Assembly (NCBI GenBank): GCA_964454015.1
Contig: CAYVQF010000028.1
Span: forward strand, 5,504 to 69,503
Reading direction: 5' to 3'
DNA from: CAYVQF01 sp964454015
GTDB taxonomy: Bacteria; Myxococcota_A; Bradymonadia; UBA4248
Length of the DNA: 64,000 bases
Part shown: piece after piece, positions 25,857 through 35,785 of the stretch
Numbering within the stretch: the stretch's first letter is position 1
Layout: each line of letters opens with the position of its first letter
Position numbers and translations under genes: made by a program
Notes under the pieces: model-generated
The model's database searches: none
Seen by the model: only the letters and a program-made list of their open reading frames with translations
Told to the model about the DNA's origin: nothing

Positions 25857-26843
25857 TCAGCGCACCACCACCTCGAAATCCGCCGCGACCCACTCCTCCC
25901 ACACCGCGCCGCCGCGCTTGGCACCCCGTTCGTAGTGTTCGAGGACGTAGCGACCGTGCACGACATAGCGCCCTTTCTTGGCGAAGGCGAACCACTTGCT
26001 CAGGCTCACCTCGTCGGTGAACACCCCGCCCGGGGCGATGGTCTGCAACATCCCCGTGCCGCCGAAATTCATCGACGAACCTACGTCTTCCACGGGCTCC
26101 CCGTCCAGGGTCGCAGAGAACTCGAACTGGTTGTCCCGCTCGCCCCGGTTGCGCCCCCCCTTCATGAAGGTCACCGCCTCGGTGCCGCCGTTCTCGATCC
26201 GCAGGGTCACCTTCACCTCCTCCTTGGGCTTATAGGCCGCCTTCCCAGGGCTAAAGGTGACCAAGAGGGGCGACCTCGGCGCCTGGCGCGCCTGCACTTG
26301 CGTCCCCCAATGGGAGGCCACCTCTGCCGCCACCGCCGCCCCGCTGATTGGGAAGGTCAGGTGGGTGGTGCGCTGTTGCGACCCCCCCAGCGATTCCAGA
26401 CACAGAACGTGCTCCCCCACCACCATGAGCCAACGCAGCGCCGCGTGGTCCTCAGCCCACGGCACATCCACCGTGACGTGGAAGAGCGTGTTGTCATTGT
26501 TGACCGCCCGCACCACCACCGCCTCGGGCGTGACCTCGAAGCGCGCCCCCTGGGGCTGCTCACCGCCCCCCTGACAGCGCACCAGCGGCCCTTCACCCGC
26601 CGCACCAACGCGGTACAGGCCATTCGCCACAGGTGCCACCGAGGGTGACATCTCTTCACCCGCACCCTCAGCTCCAGCCGCCTCATCCCCTGGCGATTCC
26701 GGCACCGACTCGGCTGGCGCGCCTGAGGTCTCCGTGCCCGCAGGTGAGGGCGCAACCCGCTTCAACTCCGGCGCTCTGTCCTGGCAGCCAACCATCAGGC
26801 ACAAGGCCATCAACCCCAACCCACCCAAGCGCTGCAACTGCAT
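25857..26843 (-). CDS. Uncharacterised lipoprotein
   Basis: I chose ATG 26843 because GGAGG lies six bases upstream and the product opens with a lipoprotein signal ending LCLMVGC (Cys20). A low-complexity linker rich in Ala, Glu, Ser and Pro follows. The mature part (about 80-328) is beta-rich. It has a late segment typical of BsuPI-like or Ig-like modules (YKPKEEVKVTLRIENGGTEAVTF, then WFAFAKKGRYVVHGRYVLEH). Similar modules bind other envelope proteins. The gene converges on the MepA-HEAT gene with only 14 bases between the stops. Function unknown. Confidence 0.75.
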   Translation of the reverse strand: MQLQRLGGLGLMALCLMVGCQDRAPELKRVAPSPAGTETSGAPAESVPESPGDEAAGAEGAGEEMSPSVAPVANGLYRVGAAGEGPLVRCQGGGEQPQGARFEVTPEAVVVRAVNNDNTLFHVTVDVPWAEDHAALRWLMVVGEHVLCLESLGGSQQRTTHLTFPISGAAVAAEVASHWGTQVQARQAPRSPLLVTFSPGKAAYKPKEEVKVTLRIENGGTEAVTFMKGGRNRGERDNQFEFSATLDGEPVEDVGSSMNFGGTGMLQTIAPGGVFTDEVSLSKWFAFAKKGRYVVHGRYVLEHYERGAKRGGAVWEEWVAADFEVVVR

Positions 26844-26968
26844 CCCACACCTCCACCTCTTCGCCCCCTCCATCAGGGACGGCTTCGGCCTAGGTGCAGC
26901 GCAGCGCACCTATCCGAACAAAGCCCGTGGCACCACGGCAACCGCTCCCCCAACCGCCGCCATCGACC

Positions 26969-28009
26969 TCACGGCTTCTTCTTGATCAACGTAGGAATGG
27001 ACAAGAACAAAATGGCGACCAAAATCACCCCCGCCGCCGCAAACTGATAGTTCGACGGCAACTTCAGATCGAGGATGAAGTAGAGCAATAGAGAAGCACA
27101 GACGCCCGCCAACACACTCGACGATCGGTTCACCGGCACGGCAAAAGCCGTCTCGCTGCGATCCAAGAGCACCAGCGTCCCGAAGAGCCCCGTCCCATAG
27201 CTGAAGAGCCCCACTAAGACCACCCAGCCCCATATGGGCGTGCTCCAAATCGACACGAAGCCTTCACGCAACAGGTAAAAAGGACCACTGTCGCCGCCGC
27301 CAAGCACCAAAGCCAGCAACCCCATCAGGAGCAGCACCGACGGCGCCGCCACCATCTGCTCTTCCACGAAGTAGCCCTTGGTCACCCGCGGATCGTCGCT
27401 CTTGCCCAAACGACTCATGAACTGCAGCCGGATAAAGTAGGCCGTCAGATAAACCCCGACATCGACGAGCAGCAGGACATTCACCGCGAAGCGGCTCGTC
27501 CCCGGCCGCACCGGCTCGGCAAAGGCCACGAAGAGCGCCATAATGGCCAGCGCCAAGCCCGCCCACGAGAACCACCGCACGTGCCGCCCCGTAATCCGGT
27601 CCACCACGGGACTCATGATCAGCACCCCACCGCGCATCAACAGCATCGCAAAAACGATGGACACCCCCTCGATGGTGTAAGACAGGGTCGTCGTCACGAT
27701 GATCAGCCCCGAACACAGCCCCGACAAAAAGGTCCACTTCGTCGGCCGCGGCAGCGTCAGCGATCCCACTTGAAAGTGGTGCGCAAAACGCCACCACCGC
27801 ATCGCCGAGATGAACACCACCATCCCCACCAACGACGCCATCACCGAACCCGGCAAAATCTGGAAGGTGTCGAGCTGCGTCCCCCCCAGCGACCCGGAAG
27901 TCAACGCTTTGGTCAACGCGCTGTAGGGCACATAGCTGGCAAAATAGCCAAAAGCAAAGACCCAAATAATGTAAGCACCCCAACTCTTTTCACTTTTTTG
28001 CGCTTCCAT
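26969..28009 (-). CDS. DMT/EamA-type multi-pass membrane transporter
   Basis: The start at ATG 28009 follows GGGAGGACCT; the frame extends 42 codons further upstream without support. The 346-residue product has about ten hydrophobic segments, a short basic tail (TLIKKKP) and the two-fold inverted layout of the drug/metabolite transporter superfamily. Segments near residue 105-130 (LIIVTTTLSYTIEGVSIVFAMLLMRGGVLIMSPVVDRI) and 265-330 resemble EamA halves. The substrate is not predictable. It runs divergently from the exported SPOR-like gene. Confidence 0.78.
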   Translation of the reverse strand: MEAQKSEKSWGAYIIWVFAFGYFASYVPYSALTKALTSGSLGGTQLDTFQILPGSVMASLVGMVVFISAMRWWRFAHHFQVGSLTLPRPTKWTFLSGLCSGLIIVTTTLSYTIEGVSIVFAMLLMRGGVLIMSPVVDRITGRHVRWFSWAGLALAIMALFVAFAEPVRPGTSRFAVNVLLLVDVGVYLTAYFIRLQFMSRLGKSDDPRVTKGYFVEEQMVAAPSVLLLMGLLALVLGGGDSGPFYLLREGFVSIWSTPIWGWVVLVGLFSYGTGLFGTLVLLDRSETAFAVPVNRSSSVLAGVCASLLLYFILDLKLPSNYQFAAAGVILVAILFLSIPTLIKKKP

Positions 28010-28150
28010 AGGTCCTCCCTTCAAAGACGAGACCAACGCTAGCCCAAAGCTCCGCACCAAGACAAGCCCCTGCCAACCCAAGGTCCTCACCTTGCCAAGC
28101 TGCGAAGCCTGGATCCACCCGCGTCGGGCGCCCACCCGCTCCCGCGGGGA

Positions 28151-28179
28151 TTGTCATCGGTACCCAGCGAGCGTACCCT
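28151..28179 (+). promoter_or_regulatory. Weak candidate promoter of the exported SPOR-like gene
   Basis: -35 TTGTCA, 17 bases, then TACCCT (3 of 6 matches). Low confidence. Confidence 0.3.
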
Positions 28180-28213
28180 TGACGGCGCCGCACCAACGCC
28201 TCCGCTTGGAGCA

Positions 28214-28231
28214 CCCCATGGGGCATGCCCC
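28214..28231. repeat. Two overlapping perfect palindromes
   Basis: CCCCATGGGG (28214-28223) shares four G with GGGGCATGCCCC (28220-28231). They lie downstream of the weak promoter in the 5' leader of the next gene. They could be an operator or a switching RNA hairpin. Confidence 0.45.
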
Positions 28232-28317
28232 ACCTTTGCATCACGCACCACCTTCACCCCCTCCCCCACTGGGACCACGCTTCATCTTCAACGCCTACGT
28301 GCACCCCGAGGTCAACC

Positions 28318-29103
28318 ATGCGTCTCCCGCTGTCAGCCCTCCTCTCCCTCGCCCTCCTCGGGCTCACCGCGCCATCCCTCGCCCGCGCCGATGGGCCCGA
28401 TAAGGTCTCCATCTACGAATCCGAAGACTGGATCGCGGCCCGCATCGCCGCCTCCAAACGCGGCGAGCGAGAGATCCTCCAGATCCCCATCGTGACGCGC
28501 TCCTTCGGCTGGGGCTCCATGGCGCCCCGACACTACCTCGGCGAGAGCCCCGACACCTTCGGGCCCGGTCCATGGCTCGCCCCCAGCGGCGCCGAGCTTC
28601 CAAGCGTCTCCGATGAAAGCGGCGGCGTCGCCTTGGTCGAAGGCTACTTCACCGGCACCACCACCAAAGAAGATCTCCGCAACGCCGACGGCGAGCCTGA
28701 AGAGTGGCTCTACACCCTCCACGACTTCGAAGTGATCGCCGCGCGCCCCCTCAAAGACAGCGACGATGACCTCATGCTGCACCGCCTCCTCTGGGGCGCC
28801 GCCGCACGCGACGATGCCCCCCCCTTCTCCGACGACCGCCCCCACCTGGTCATCGTCAAGAGCATCACCCACCGCGGCGACAGCCTCGCCAAGGGGCAAC
28901 AGCGCGCCGCCAAGGAGGTCCAGACGCTCAAAGACGCTGGCTTCGCCGACGCCACCTCCTTCGACAGCCGCCGCGCCTCAGCCCTGGCCTGTTGCTTCGA
29001 GACGGTCATCGCCGGCCGCTTCGCAACCGAAGCAGAAGCCGTCACCTTGCGCAAAGCGCTGGACGCCAAGAAAATCAAAGCCTACGTCAAGAAAGGCTGG
29101 TGA
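28318..29103 (+). CDS. Exported protein with possible C-terminal SPOR-like domain
   Basis: ATG 28318 has GAGGT six bases upstream and gives a signal peptide (MRLPLSALLSLALLGLTAPSLARA). The 261-residue product contains a middle region of unknown type (SMAPRHYLGESPDTFGPGPWLAPSG). Its last 35 residues (FETVIAGRFATEAEAVTLRKALDAKKIKAYVKKGW) have the helix-strand pattern of SPOR domains, which bind denuded glycan strands at division septa. The SPOR call is an inference from pattern; the segment is shorter than usual. The frame upstream of 28318 is unlikely to be translated. Confidence 0.7.
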   Translation: MRLPLSALLSLALLGLTAPSLARADGPDKVSIYESEDWIAARIAASKRGEREILQIPIVTRSFGWGSMAPRHYLGESPDTFGPGPWLAPSGAELPSVSDESGGVALVEGYFTGTTTKEDLRNADGEPEEWLYTLHDFEVIAARPLKDSDDDLMLHRLLWGAAARDDAPPFSDDRPHLVIVKSITHRGDSLAKGQQRAAKEVQTLKDAGFADATSFDSRRASALACCFETVIAGRFATEAEAVTLRKALDAKKIKAYVKKGW

Positions 29104-29141
29104 GTCGAAGGCGCAGTGGCGCGCCCGCCCACCCCCAATCG

Positions 29142-29163
29142 GCTGTGTTATTTTTGCCACAGC
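29142..29163 (+). other. Hairpin after the SPOR-like gene
   Basis: GCTGTG and CACAGC pair around a 10-base T-rich loop, 38 bases after the stop. No T-run follows, so it is not a standard intrinsic terminator. Confidence 0.28.
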
Positions 29164-29310
29164 GCTGCCCTTGGACCCGCGACGCCGGCCCCGGACCCGC
29201 TAAGCTACGCCGAGCAAACCCATTAAATCATAGACATATTCTCCTTGGCACTCTTCTGGCAGGAGCGGCGCTCTGCGGCTTCTGACCCGCCATCGCCCAA
29301 GGAGACGGAC

Positions 29311-30975
29311 ATGTGTCGCCCACGCCCCCCGCACCATCCCTTCATTACCATCGCCATCCTCACCCTCGCCATCACCTCCTGCGAATTCCTCGATCACATG
29401 GATCAGTACTTCGCGCCCCCCGACGACCTCACCCCTGTCGAGCACACCGCCACCGCCGCGGCTTTGGCTCGCGAATCCATCCTCAGCGCTCGGCCCCAGA
29501 GCAGCGCCCTCTACCTCGACCAGCTCGCCTTCCTCCTCCCTGGGACCAACATCGTCGCCCTCGTGGCCGGTCACTCCGCCACCGCCCCTGGCGAAATCCC
29601 CCAGGATTGCCCCTTCCTCAGCGCGCCTTCTGACGGCTTGGCCGTCCCCTGCGCCCGCCTCCTCACCGCCGCCACCCAGGCCTCGCGCTTTGCCTCCTCG
29701 AACCTGGCCTCGAGCGTCATGAGCCAGACCCTGGGCAGCCGCAGCGTCACCCCCGGCGAGCGCGCTTTCGTCGGCGCCTGGGCTCAGGAGGCGGTGCTCT
29801 CGGGTCTGGTGACTAGCACCATCCAATCCCTCGATGTCATGCGCGCCGTCGACCTCTGCGACGACACCAACACCCCGGCCAAGCAAGCCGCCGAGCTGGG
29901 CCAGCGCCAAGGTCGGGTCATCTTCCGCAACACCTACGACGCCATGCGCCCCGATCTCCCGCGCAGCCAGTGCAACACGGACATCCTGGCCACCACAATC
30001 CTCGCCGAGGCCCGCAAGCGCGCCGCCGACTTCAACGCCGGCACCTCCATCTGCCTCGGCGTCGATCCCAGCCACTTCGCCCAGAGCGTCGACCTCCTCG
30101 AGATGGAGAACCTCCGCATCGCCGCCGTCGACGAGGGGCTGGAGCAGGAATTTGAGCTGCTGCGCGTCGAGCTGGTCGAGAAGTGGACCTGCGATCCCGA
30201 GACGACCTACGATCCCAGCGATCCCTGCCAATGCTACGCCCGCTACTCCGGTCGCGGCCCGGTCTTCTGCTACCTCCAGAGCCAATACCGCGCCGAGCTC
30301 AACATCGACACCCCCTTCTCAGGCACCCAGCTCCAGCGCATGTCCGATCGCGGCGTCCCCCAGTGCGCCGGCGACAACAGCAACGCCCAGCCCATCGGCA
30401 GCCCCCTGGTCTTCGATCTCGATCACGACGGCATCCACCTCTCCTCGCGCGCCACCACGCCCTTCGACCTCGCCGATACCGGCGAAATCGTTCGCTTTTC
30501 CGCTCTCACTGGCCGCGACGCCCTCTTGGTCCTCGACCTCGATGGCAACGGCCGCATCGACTCTGGGGCCGAACTCTTCGGCAACCACACCTGGTGCGGG
30601 CAACGCCGCTGCGCCGACGGCGTCGAAGCCATCCAGCACTATGACAGCGACGGCAACGGCCGCATCGACGCCAACGACCCCGTCTTCTCTCAGTTGCGCC
30701 TCTGGCATGATGCCAACCACGATGGCGTCGCCCAGCCAGGCGAACTGAGCACCCTGCGCCAGGAAGGCATCGCCTACATCGATCTCAGCCCGCGCATGGA
30801 CCTGGCGTGGACCGATCGCCTGGGCAACAGCGCCGTGCGCGCCATTACCTTCGTCCGTGACGATCAGCGCCAGGGCGAGGTCCACGACGTGTGGTTCGCC
30901 CTCACCTTCGACGATTTCCCAGTCGACGTGCGCAGCTCCGGCATCAGCTCCCGCTTGGCCCAAGCCCTACGCTGA
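29311..30975 (+). CDS. Lipoprotein with C-terminal EF-hand-type calcium loops
   Basis: ATG 29311 is preceded by AGGAG at six bases and yields a lipoprotein signal ending LAITSC (Cys24). The N-terminal 350 residues are helical, Cys-containing and of unknown type. The C-terminus carries several calcium-loop motifs: DLDHDGIHL near 370, DLDGNGRIDSGAELFGN near 409, DSDGNGRIDANDPVF near 446 and DANHDGVAQPGEL near 468. This DxDGNGxID...ELFG pattern is common in secreted calcium-binding proteins of the RTX neighbourhood and in dockerin-like modules. It is probably a calcium-dependent surface lipoprotein. The downstream neighbour is the first of two kinases. Confidence 0.8.
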   Translation: MCRPRPPHHPFITIAILTLAITSCEFLDHMDQYFAPPDDLTPVEHTATAAALARESILSARPQSSALYLDQLAFLLPGTNIVALVAGHSATAPGEIPQDCPFLSAPSDGLAVPCARLLTAATQASRFASSNLASSVMSQTLGSRSVTPGERAFVGAWAQEAVLSGLVTSTIQSLDVMRAVDLCDDTNTPAKQAAELGQRQGRVIFRNTYDAMRPDLPRSQCNTDILATTILAEARKRAADFNAGTSICLGVDPSHFAQSVDLLEMENLRIAAVDEGLEQEFELLRVELVEKWTCDPETTYDPSDPCQCYARYSGRGPVFCYLQSQYRAELNIDTPFSGTQLQRMSDRGVPQCAGDNSNAQPIGSPLVFDLDHDGIHLSSRATTPFDLADTGEIVRFSALTGRDALLVLDLDGNGRIDSGAELFGNHTWCGQRRCADGVEAIQHYDSDGNGRIDANDPVFSQLRLWHDANHDGVAQPGELSTLRQEGIAYIDLSPRMDLAWTDRLGNSAVRAITFVRDDQRQGEVHDVWFALTFDDFPVDVRSSGISSRLAQALR

Positions 30976-31036
30976 CCCCTCGCACCCGCACGTGGAGCAA
31001 CGCCCTGAGGGCGCTAAGCGCCGATATCAACGGCCA

Positions 31037-31065
31037 TTGCGCCCTTGTCCTCTATGTTGGATGAT
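31037..31065 (+). promoter_or_regulatory. Promoter of the first tandem kinase
   Basis: -35 TTGCGC (31037-31042), 17 bases, -10 GATGAT (31060-31065). The same -35 and a near-identical -10 stand before the second kinase. Confidence 0.48.
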
Positions 31066-31139
31066 GCACATCTCAGCATGCACCGCGGTGCCGTGCTCGA
31101 CCCGCTCACCTCCGCCACCTGCTCCAAGGATCACGCGTC

Positions 31140-33122
31140 ATGCAAGCCTCTTCACAGCTCCAGCCAGGGACCATGATCGCTGGGCGTTTTCAGATCGTGC
31201 GCTTCGTCGCTGCTGGAGGCATGGGTGCCATCTACGAGGCCCTGCAGATGCCTTTGCGGCGCAAAGTCGCCCTCAAAGTCATCCGCCAAGAACTCGCCAA
31301 AGAGCAGATGCTCACCAGCCGCTTCGAACGCGAGGCAGAGACCGTCGCCCGCCTCACCCACTCCCACACCATCACCCTCTTCGACTACGGCATTACCCCC
31401 GAAGGCGTGATGTTCATCGCCATGGAGTGGCTCGACGGCACGGATCTCAACGCCGAGCTCCACCGCGTCGGGGCCATCGAGCCCGTGCGCGCCGCACGCA
31501 TCGCCGCCCAGGTCGCCCGCAGCCTCTCGGAAGCGCACGCCATCGGCGTGGTGCACCGCGACCTCAAGCCAGAGAACATTTTCCTCATCGAACGCGAGGG
31601 GCAGAAGGACTTCGTCAAGGTCCTCGACTTCGGCATCGTCAAGAACACCAGTGACGCCCGCACCCAGATCACCCGTATCGGCACGGTGTGCGGGACCCCA
31701 GACTACATGAGCCCCGAGCAAGCCCGCGGCGAAAACCTCGATGGCCGCAGCGATCTCTACGCCCTCGGCACGGTCCTCTACACCATGCTGCGCGGCGAGC
31801 CCCCCTTTCAGGCCGAGTCCATGCTCCAGATCGTCATGGCCCATCAGAGCCGCTCCTTCCCCGAGCTCGGCCCCCACGTCCCAGAAACCCTCAAGGCCAT
31901 CATCCAGTGTGCCACAGCCAAAGCCGTCGCCGAACGCTACCCATCGGCCGAGGTGATGGCCGCCGACCTCGAGGATTTTGCCACCGGCTACGGTGCCGCC
32001 CACGTCTACCCGCCCGCAGCGGCGCCGGGGGAAACGACGGTCATCCCCGAGCTCCAGAGGACCAGCGCCGCGGCGAACCCACCTGCGAGCGTAGCCGCGG
32101 CCCCAGCCTACCCACCCCCTGCCCAGCCGACGGCCCCGGCGACCCCCACGAAAGCCTTCCCCGTGACCCTCGTGGTGGCCATCGCCGTCACGGTGCTCCT
32201 CATCGCCGCCGGCGCCGCCGCCTTCTTCTTCCTCATCGAGCGCGACCCTGCGGCGACCGCCGCCAACGACGCAACCGAGCGCAGCACCACCGCGACAGAG
32301 CAGAGCCCTGCCAGCGCCCCCCAAAGCGATCCGCCACTGGAACGGCCGTCCCTGACTGCGGACGACGAAGCAGACGACCCGACGCCAGCGGACCCCACCC
32401 CTTCGCCCGTCGTCGCCGAAGCCGCCTCAGCCACGGTCACGCCAGCGCTCCCGGAACCCACGGGCTGCGCCACGGGCATGGTCGCCACCGGCCCCAAAGG
32501 TGAGTGTTGCTGGCCCGGCCAGCGCTGGGCGGCCCACCTTGAAGCCTGCGCTGGTTACCCCGAACAGTGCCGCGAGCAGCTCATCCCCAGCCCCGATGGC
32601 TGCATCCCTGCCCCAGCCGCGCTCGCTGCCAAGGTCCGCCGCTGCCACGAGGGCCTCTTCAGCGCCTGCGAGAGCCTCATGGCGCAGGAGGCGGATCTCG
32701 ATCGCGTCCACTACTACATGCAGCAGGCCCAAAAGGCCGCAATCCCTGCTTGTGACGACGAGGGCGACAGCGACGCCTGCCTCTTCCTCGCCACCCTCTA
32801 CACCGCCCCCGGGAGCACCACCGCCGAGATCACCCGCGGCCTCGCCATCTTCGAGAAGGCCTGCGACCAGAGCGACGAGACGAGCTGCTTCATGGCCTAT
32901 ATGGCGGCCCAGAGTCTCAATCGCCCGGCCGACCGCGATCGCCTGGGGGCCAAGCTCTGCAAGCTCTCGCCCGAGAGTTGCGATGGCAGTGTCCCCAAGG
33001 GCACCAACGACTGGAACGCCTTCATGGGCGACGACTTCAACCAAGCCCTCGATAAAGACATCCAGAAAGCGCTGCAAGAGGGCCTCGGTGCCATTGAAGC
33101 GATGGGCGACTTCGACTTTTAG
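31140..33122 (+). CDS. Transmembrane Ser/Thr kinase 1 with extracytoplasmic CCWPGQ and Sel1-like region
   Basis: The 660-residue protein begins with a Pkn-type kinase domain (about 18-280): AAGGMGAIYEALQ, KVALKVI, HRDLKPENIF, LDFGIVKN and GTPDYMSPEQARGE. All catalytic residues are present. An Ala/Pro-rich juxtamembrane linker leads to one membrane helix (about 341-366). Outside, a Ser/Thr/Asp-rich spacer precedes a Cys-rich module containing CCWPGQRW at about 455. Then come Sel1-like repeats with paired Cys (ACDDEGDSDACLFLATLY, KACDQSDETSCFMAYMA). It should sense an extracytoplasmic signal and phosphorylate cytoplasmic targets. It is the longer paralogue of the next gene, 139 bases downstream. 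Confidence 0.9.
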   Translation: MQASSQLQPGTMIAGRFQIVRFVAAGGMGAIYEALQMPLRRKVALKVIRQELAKEQMLTSRFEREAETVARLTHSHTITLFDYGITPEGVMFIAMEWLDGTDLNAELHRVGAIEPVRAARIAAQVARSLSEAHAIGVVHRDLKPENIFLIEREGQKDFVKVLDFGIVKNTSDARTQITRIGTVCGTPDYMSPEQARGENLDGRSDLYALGTVLYTMLRGEPPFQAESMLQIVMAHQSRSFPELGPHVPETLKAIIQCATAKAVAERYPSAEVMAADLEDFATGYGAAHVYPPAAAPGETTVIPELQRTSAAANPPASVAAAPAYPPPAQPTAPATPTKAFPVTLVVAIAVTVLLIAAGAAAFFFLIERDPAATAANDATERSTTATEQSPASAPQSDPPLERPSLTADDEADDPTPADPTPSPVVAEAASATVTPALPEPTGCATGMVATGPKGECCWPGQRWAAHLEACAGYPEQCREQLIPSPDGCIPAPAALAAKVRRCHEGLFSACESLMAQEADLDRVHYYMQQAQKAAIPACDDEGDSDACLFLATLYTAPGSTTAEITRGLAIFEKACDQSDETSCFMAYMAAQSLNRPADRDRLGAKLCKLSPESCDGSVPKGTNDWNAFMGDDFNQALDKDIQKALQEGLGAIEAMGDFDF

Positions 33123-33162
33123 AGCCGCCCCGACCACCCCACCCAAGGGCGTGCGCCAAGGG

Positions 33163-33191
33163 TTGCGCTCCCGCTCCGCCTCGCCCATGAT
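33163..33191 (+). promoter_or_regulatory. Promoter of the second tandem kinase
   Basis: -35 TTGCGC (33163-33168), 17 bases, -10 CATGAT (33186-33191). It matches the promoter of the first kinase in arrangement and sequence. Confidence 0.48.
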
Positions 33192-33261
33192 ACGCCCTGC
33201 GCATTTCACCGGCGTCGCGCCAGCACGCCCTCCACCCTCCGTGCCCTGAGCGCCGCCCCAG

Positions 33262-35063
<1,802 letters not shown>

Positions 35064-35067
<4 letters not shown>

Positions 35068-35546
35068 GGCAAGAGCAACGGCGAGAGGTGGGTCAGGACT
35101 TCATTGCTGATGAAGATCGGCGCCGTGAGGGCCTCCGCAGGGAGCACCAAGACGAAGGCCTGCCCAGGGGTCATGGGTGTGGGGGCCTGGACCGCGCTCC
35201 CTGACAGGAACAGCACGGCCACCTCCTGACCGGCCAGGGTCTCGGGCCACACCACGGTGAACGTCGCCATAGGCGCCTCGCCGTCGTCGTAGTAAGAGGT
35301 CCCGTCGGGCCCTTCCCAGGAATCATGCCAAGGATGGCGCGGCTCGAACGTCGCCAAGGTGACCAGCAACTGGGCCTCATCGGGGGCCACCGAGAGCGCC
35401 GGCAGCGCCGCCACGAGTTGCGCCACATCGGGGGCCGCAACCAGGGCAACCTCCTGGTGGGCCGCCACTGCCTCTTGGGGGAGCGCCTGAGCCCCACAGG
35501 CAAGCAGGAGCCACGCGATGCCACACAAACCAACAGCCACTCTCAT
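35064..35546 (-). CDS. Small uncharacterised lipoprotein
   Basis: ATG 35546 follows GAGGAGGGGCGAG and gives a lipoprotein signal ending WLLLAC (Cys17). The mature 143-residue part has an Ala/Val-rich stretch then a beta-type region (FTVVWPETLAGQEVAVLFLSGSAVQAPTPMTPGQAFVLVLPAEAL). No family is recognised. Its last four bases overlap the stop of the convergent kinase 2 gene. It is divergent from the histidine kinase gene. Confidence 0.68.
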
Positions 35547-35615
35547 CTCGCCCCTCCTCTGCGTCCGAGGACCTTGCCTCTGCGCACAGTCACGCGCCTG
35601 TTTGGCTAAACCTAT

Positions 35616-35624
35616 ATCATACCA
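35616..35624 (-). promoter_or_regulatory. Possible extended -10 of the small lipoprotein gene
   Basis: Reverse-strand TGG then TATGAT, about 70 bases upstream of ATG 35546. No good -35. Confidence 0.32.
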
Positions 35625-35678
35625 GGCCCCAGACGCCACCATGGCCGCTCCCCACGGCGGCACGACGCGCCGCTGCAC

Positions 35679-35707
35679 TTGACAGAAACTGGCGCTTCAT
35701 CTCAAAT
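35679..35707 (+). promoter_or_regulatory. Sigma70-type promoter of the hybrid histidine kinase
   Basis: Consensus -35 TTGACA (35679-35684), 17 bases, -10 TCAAAT (35702-35707). Transcription would begin near 35714, about 72 bases before ATG 35786. Confidence 0.6.
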
Positions 35708-35785
35708 GAGGGACTCGAGGGAACGAACGTTTTCTAAGTCGTCGATGTCGCCAATCCGCAAACACGCGCACCTCCGGGGCCTGGG

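Larger units (their letters stand above)
28010..28317. other. Divergent intergenic region, about 308 bases
   Basis: No gene is supported. It holds a weak forward promoter (28151-28179) and two overlapping palindromes (28214-28231). No clear reverse promoter for the permease is visible. Confidence 0.45.
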
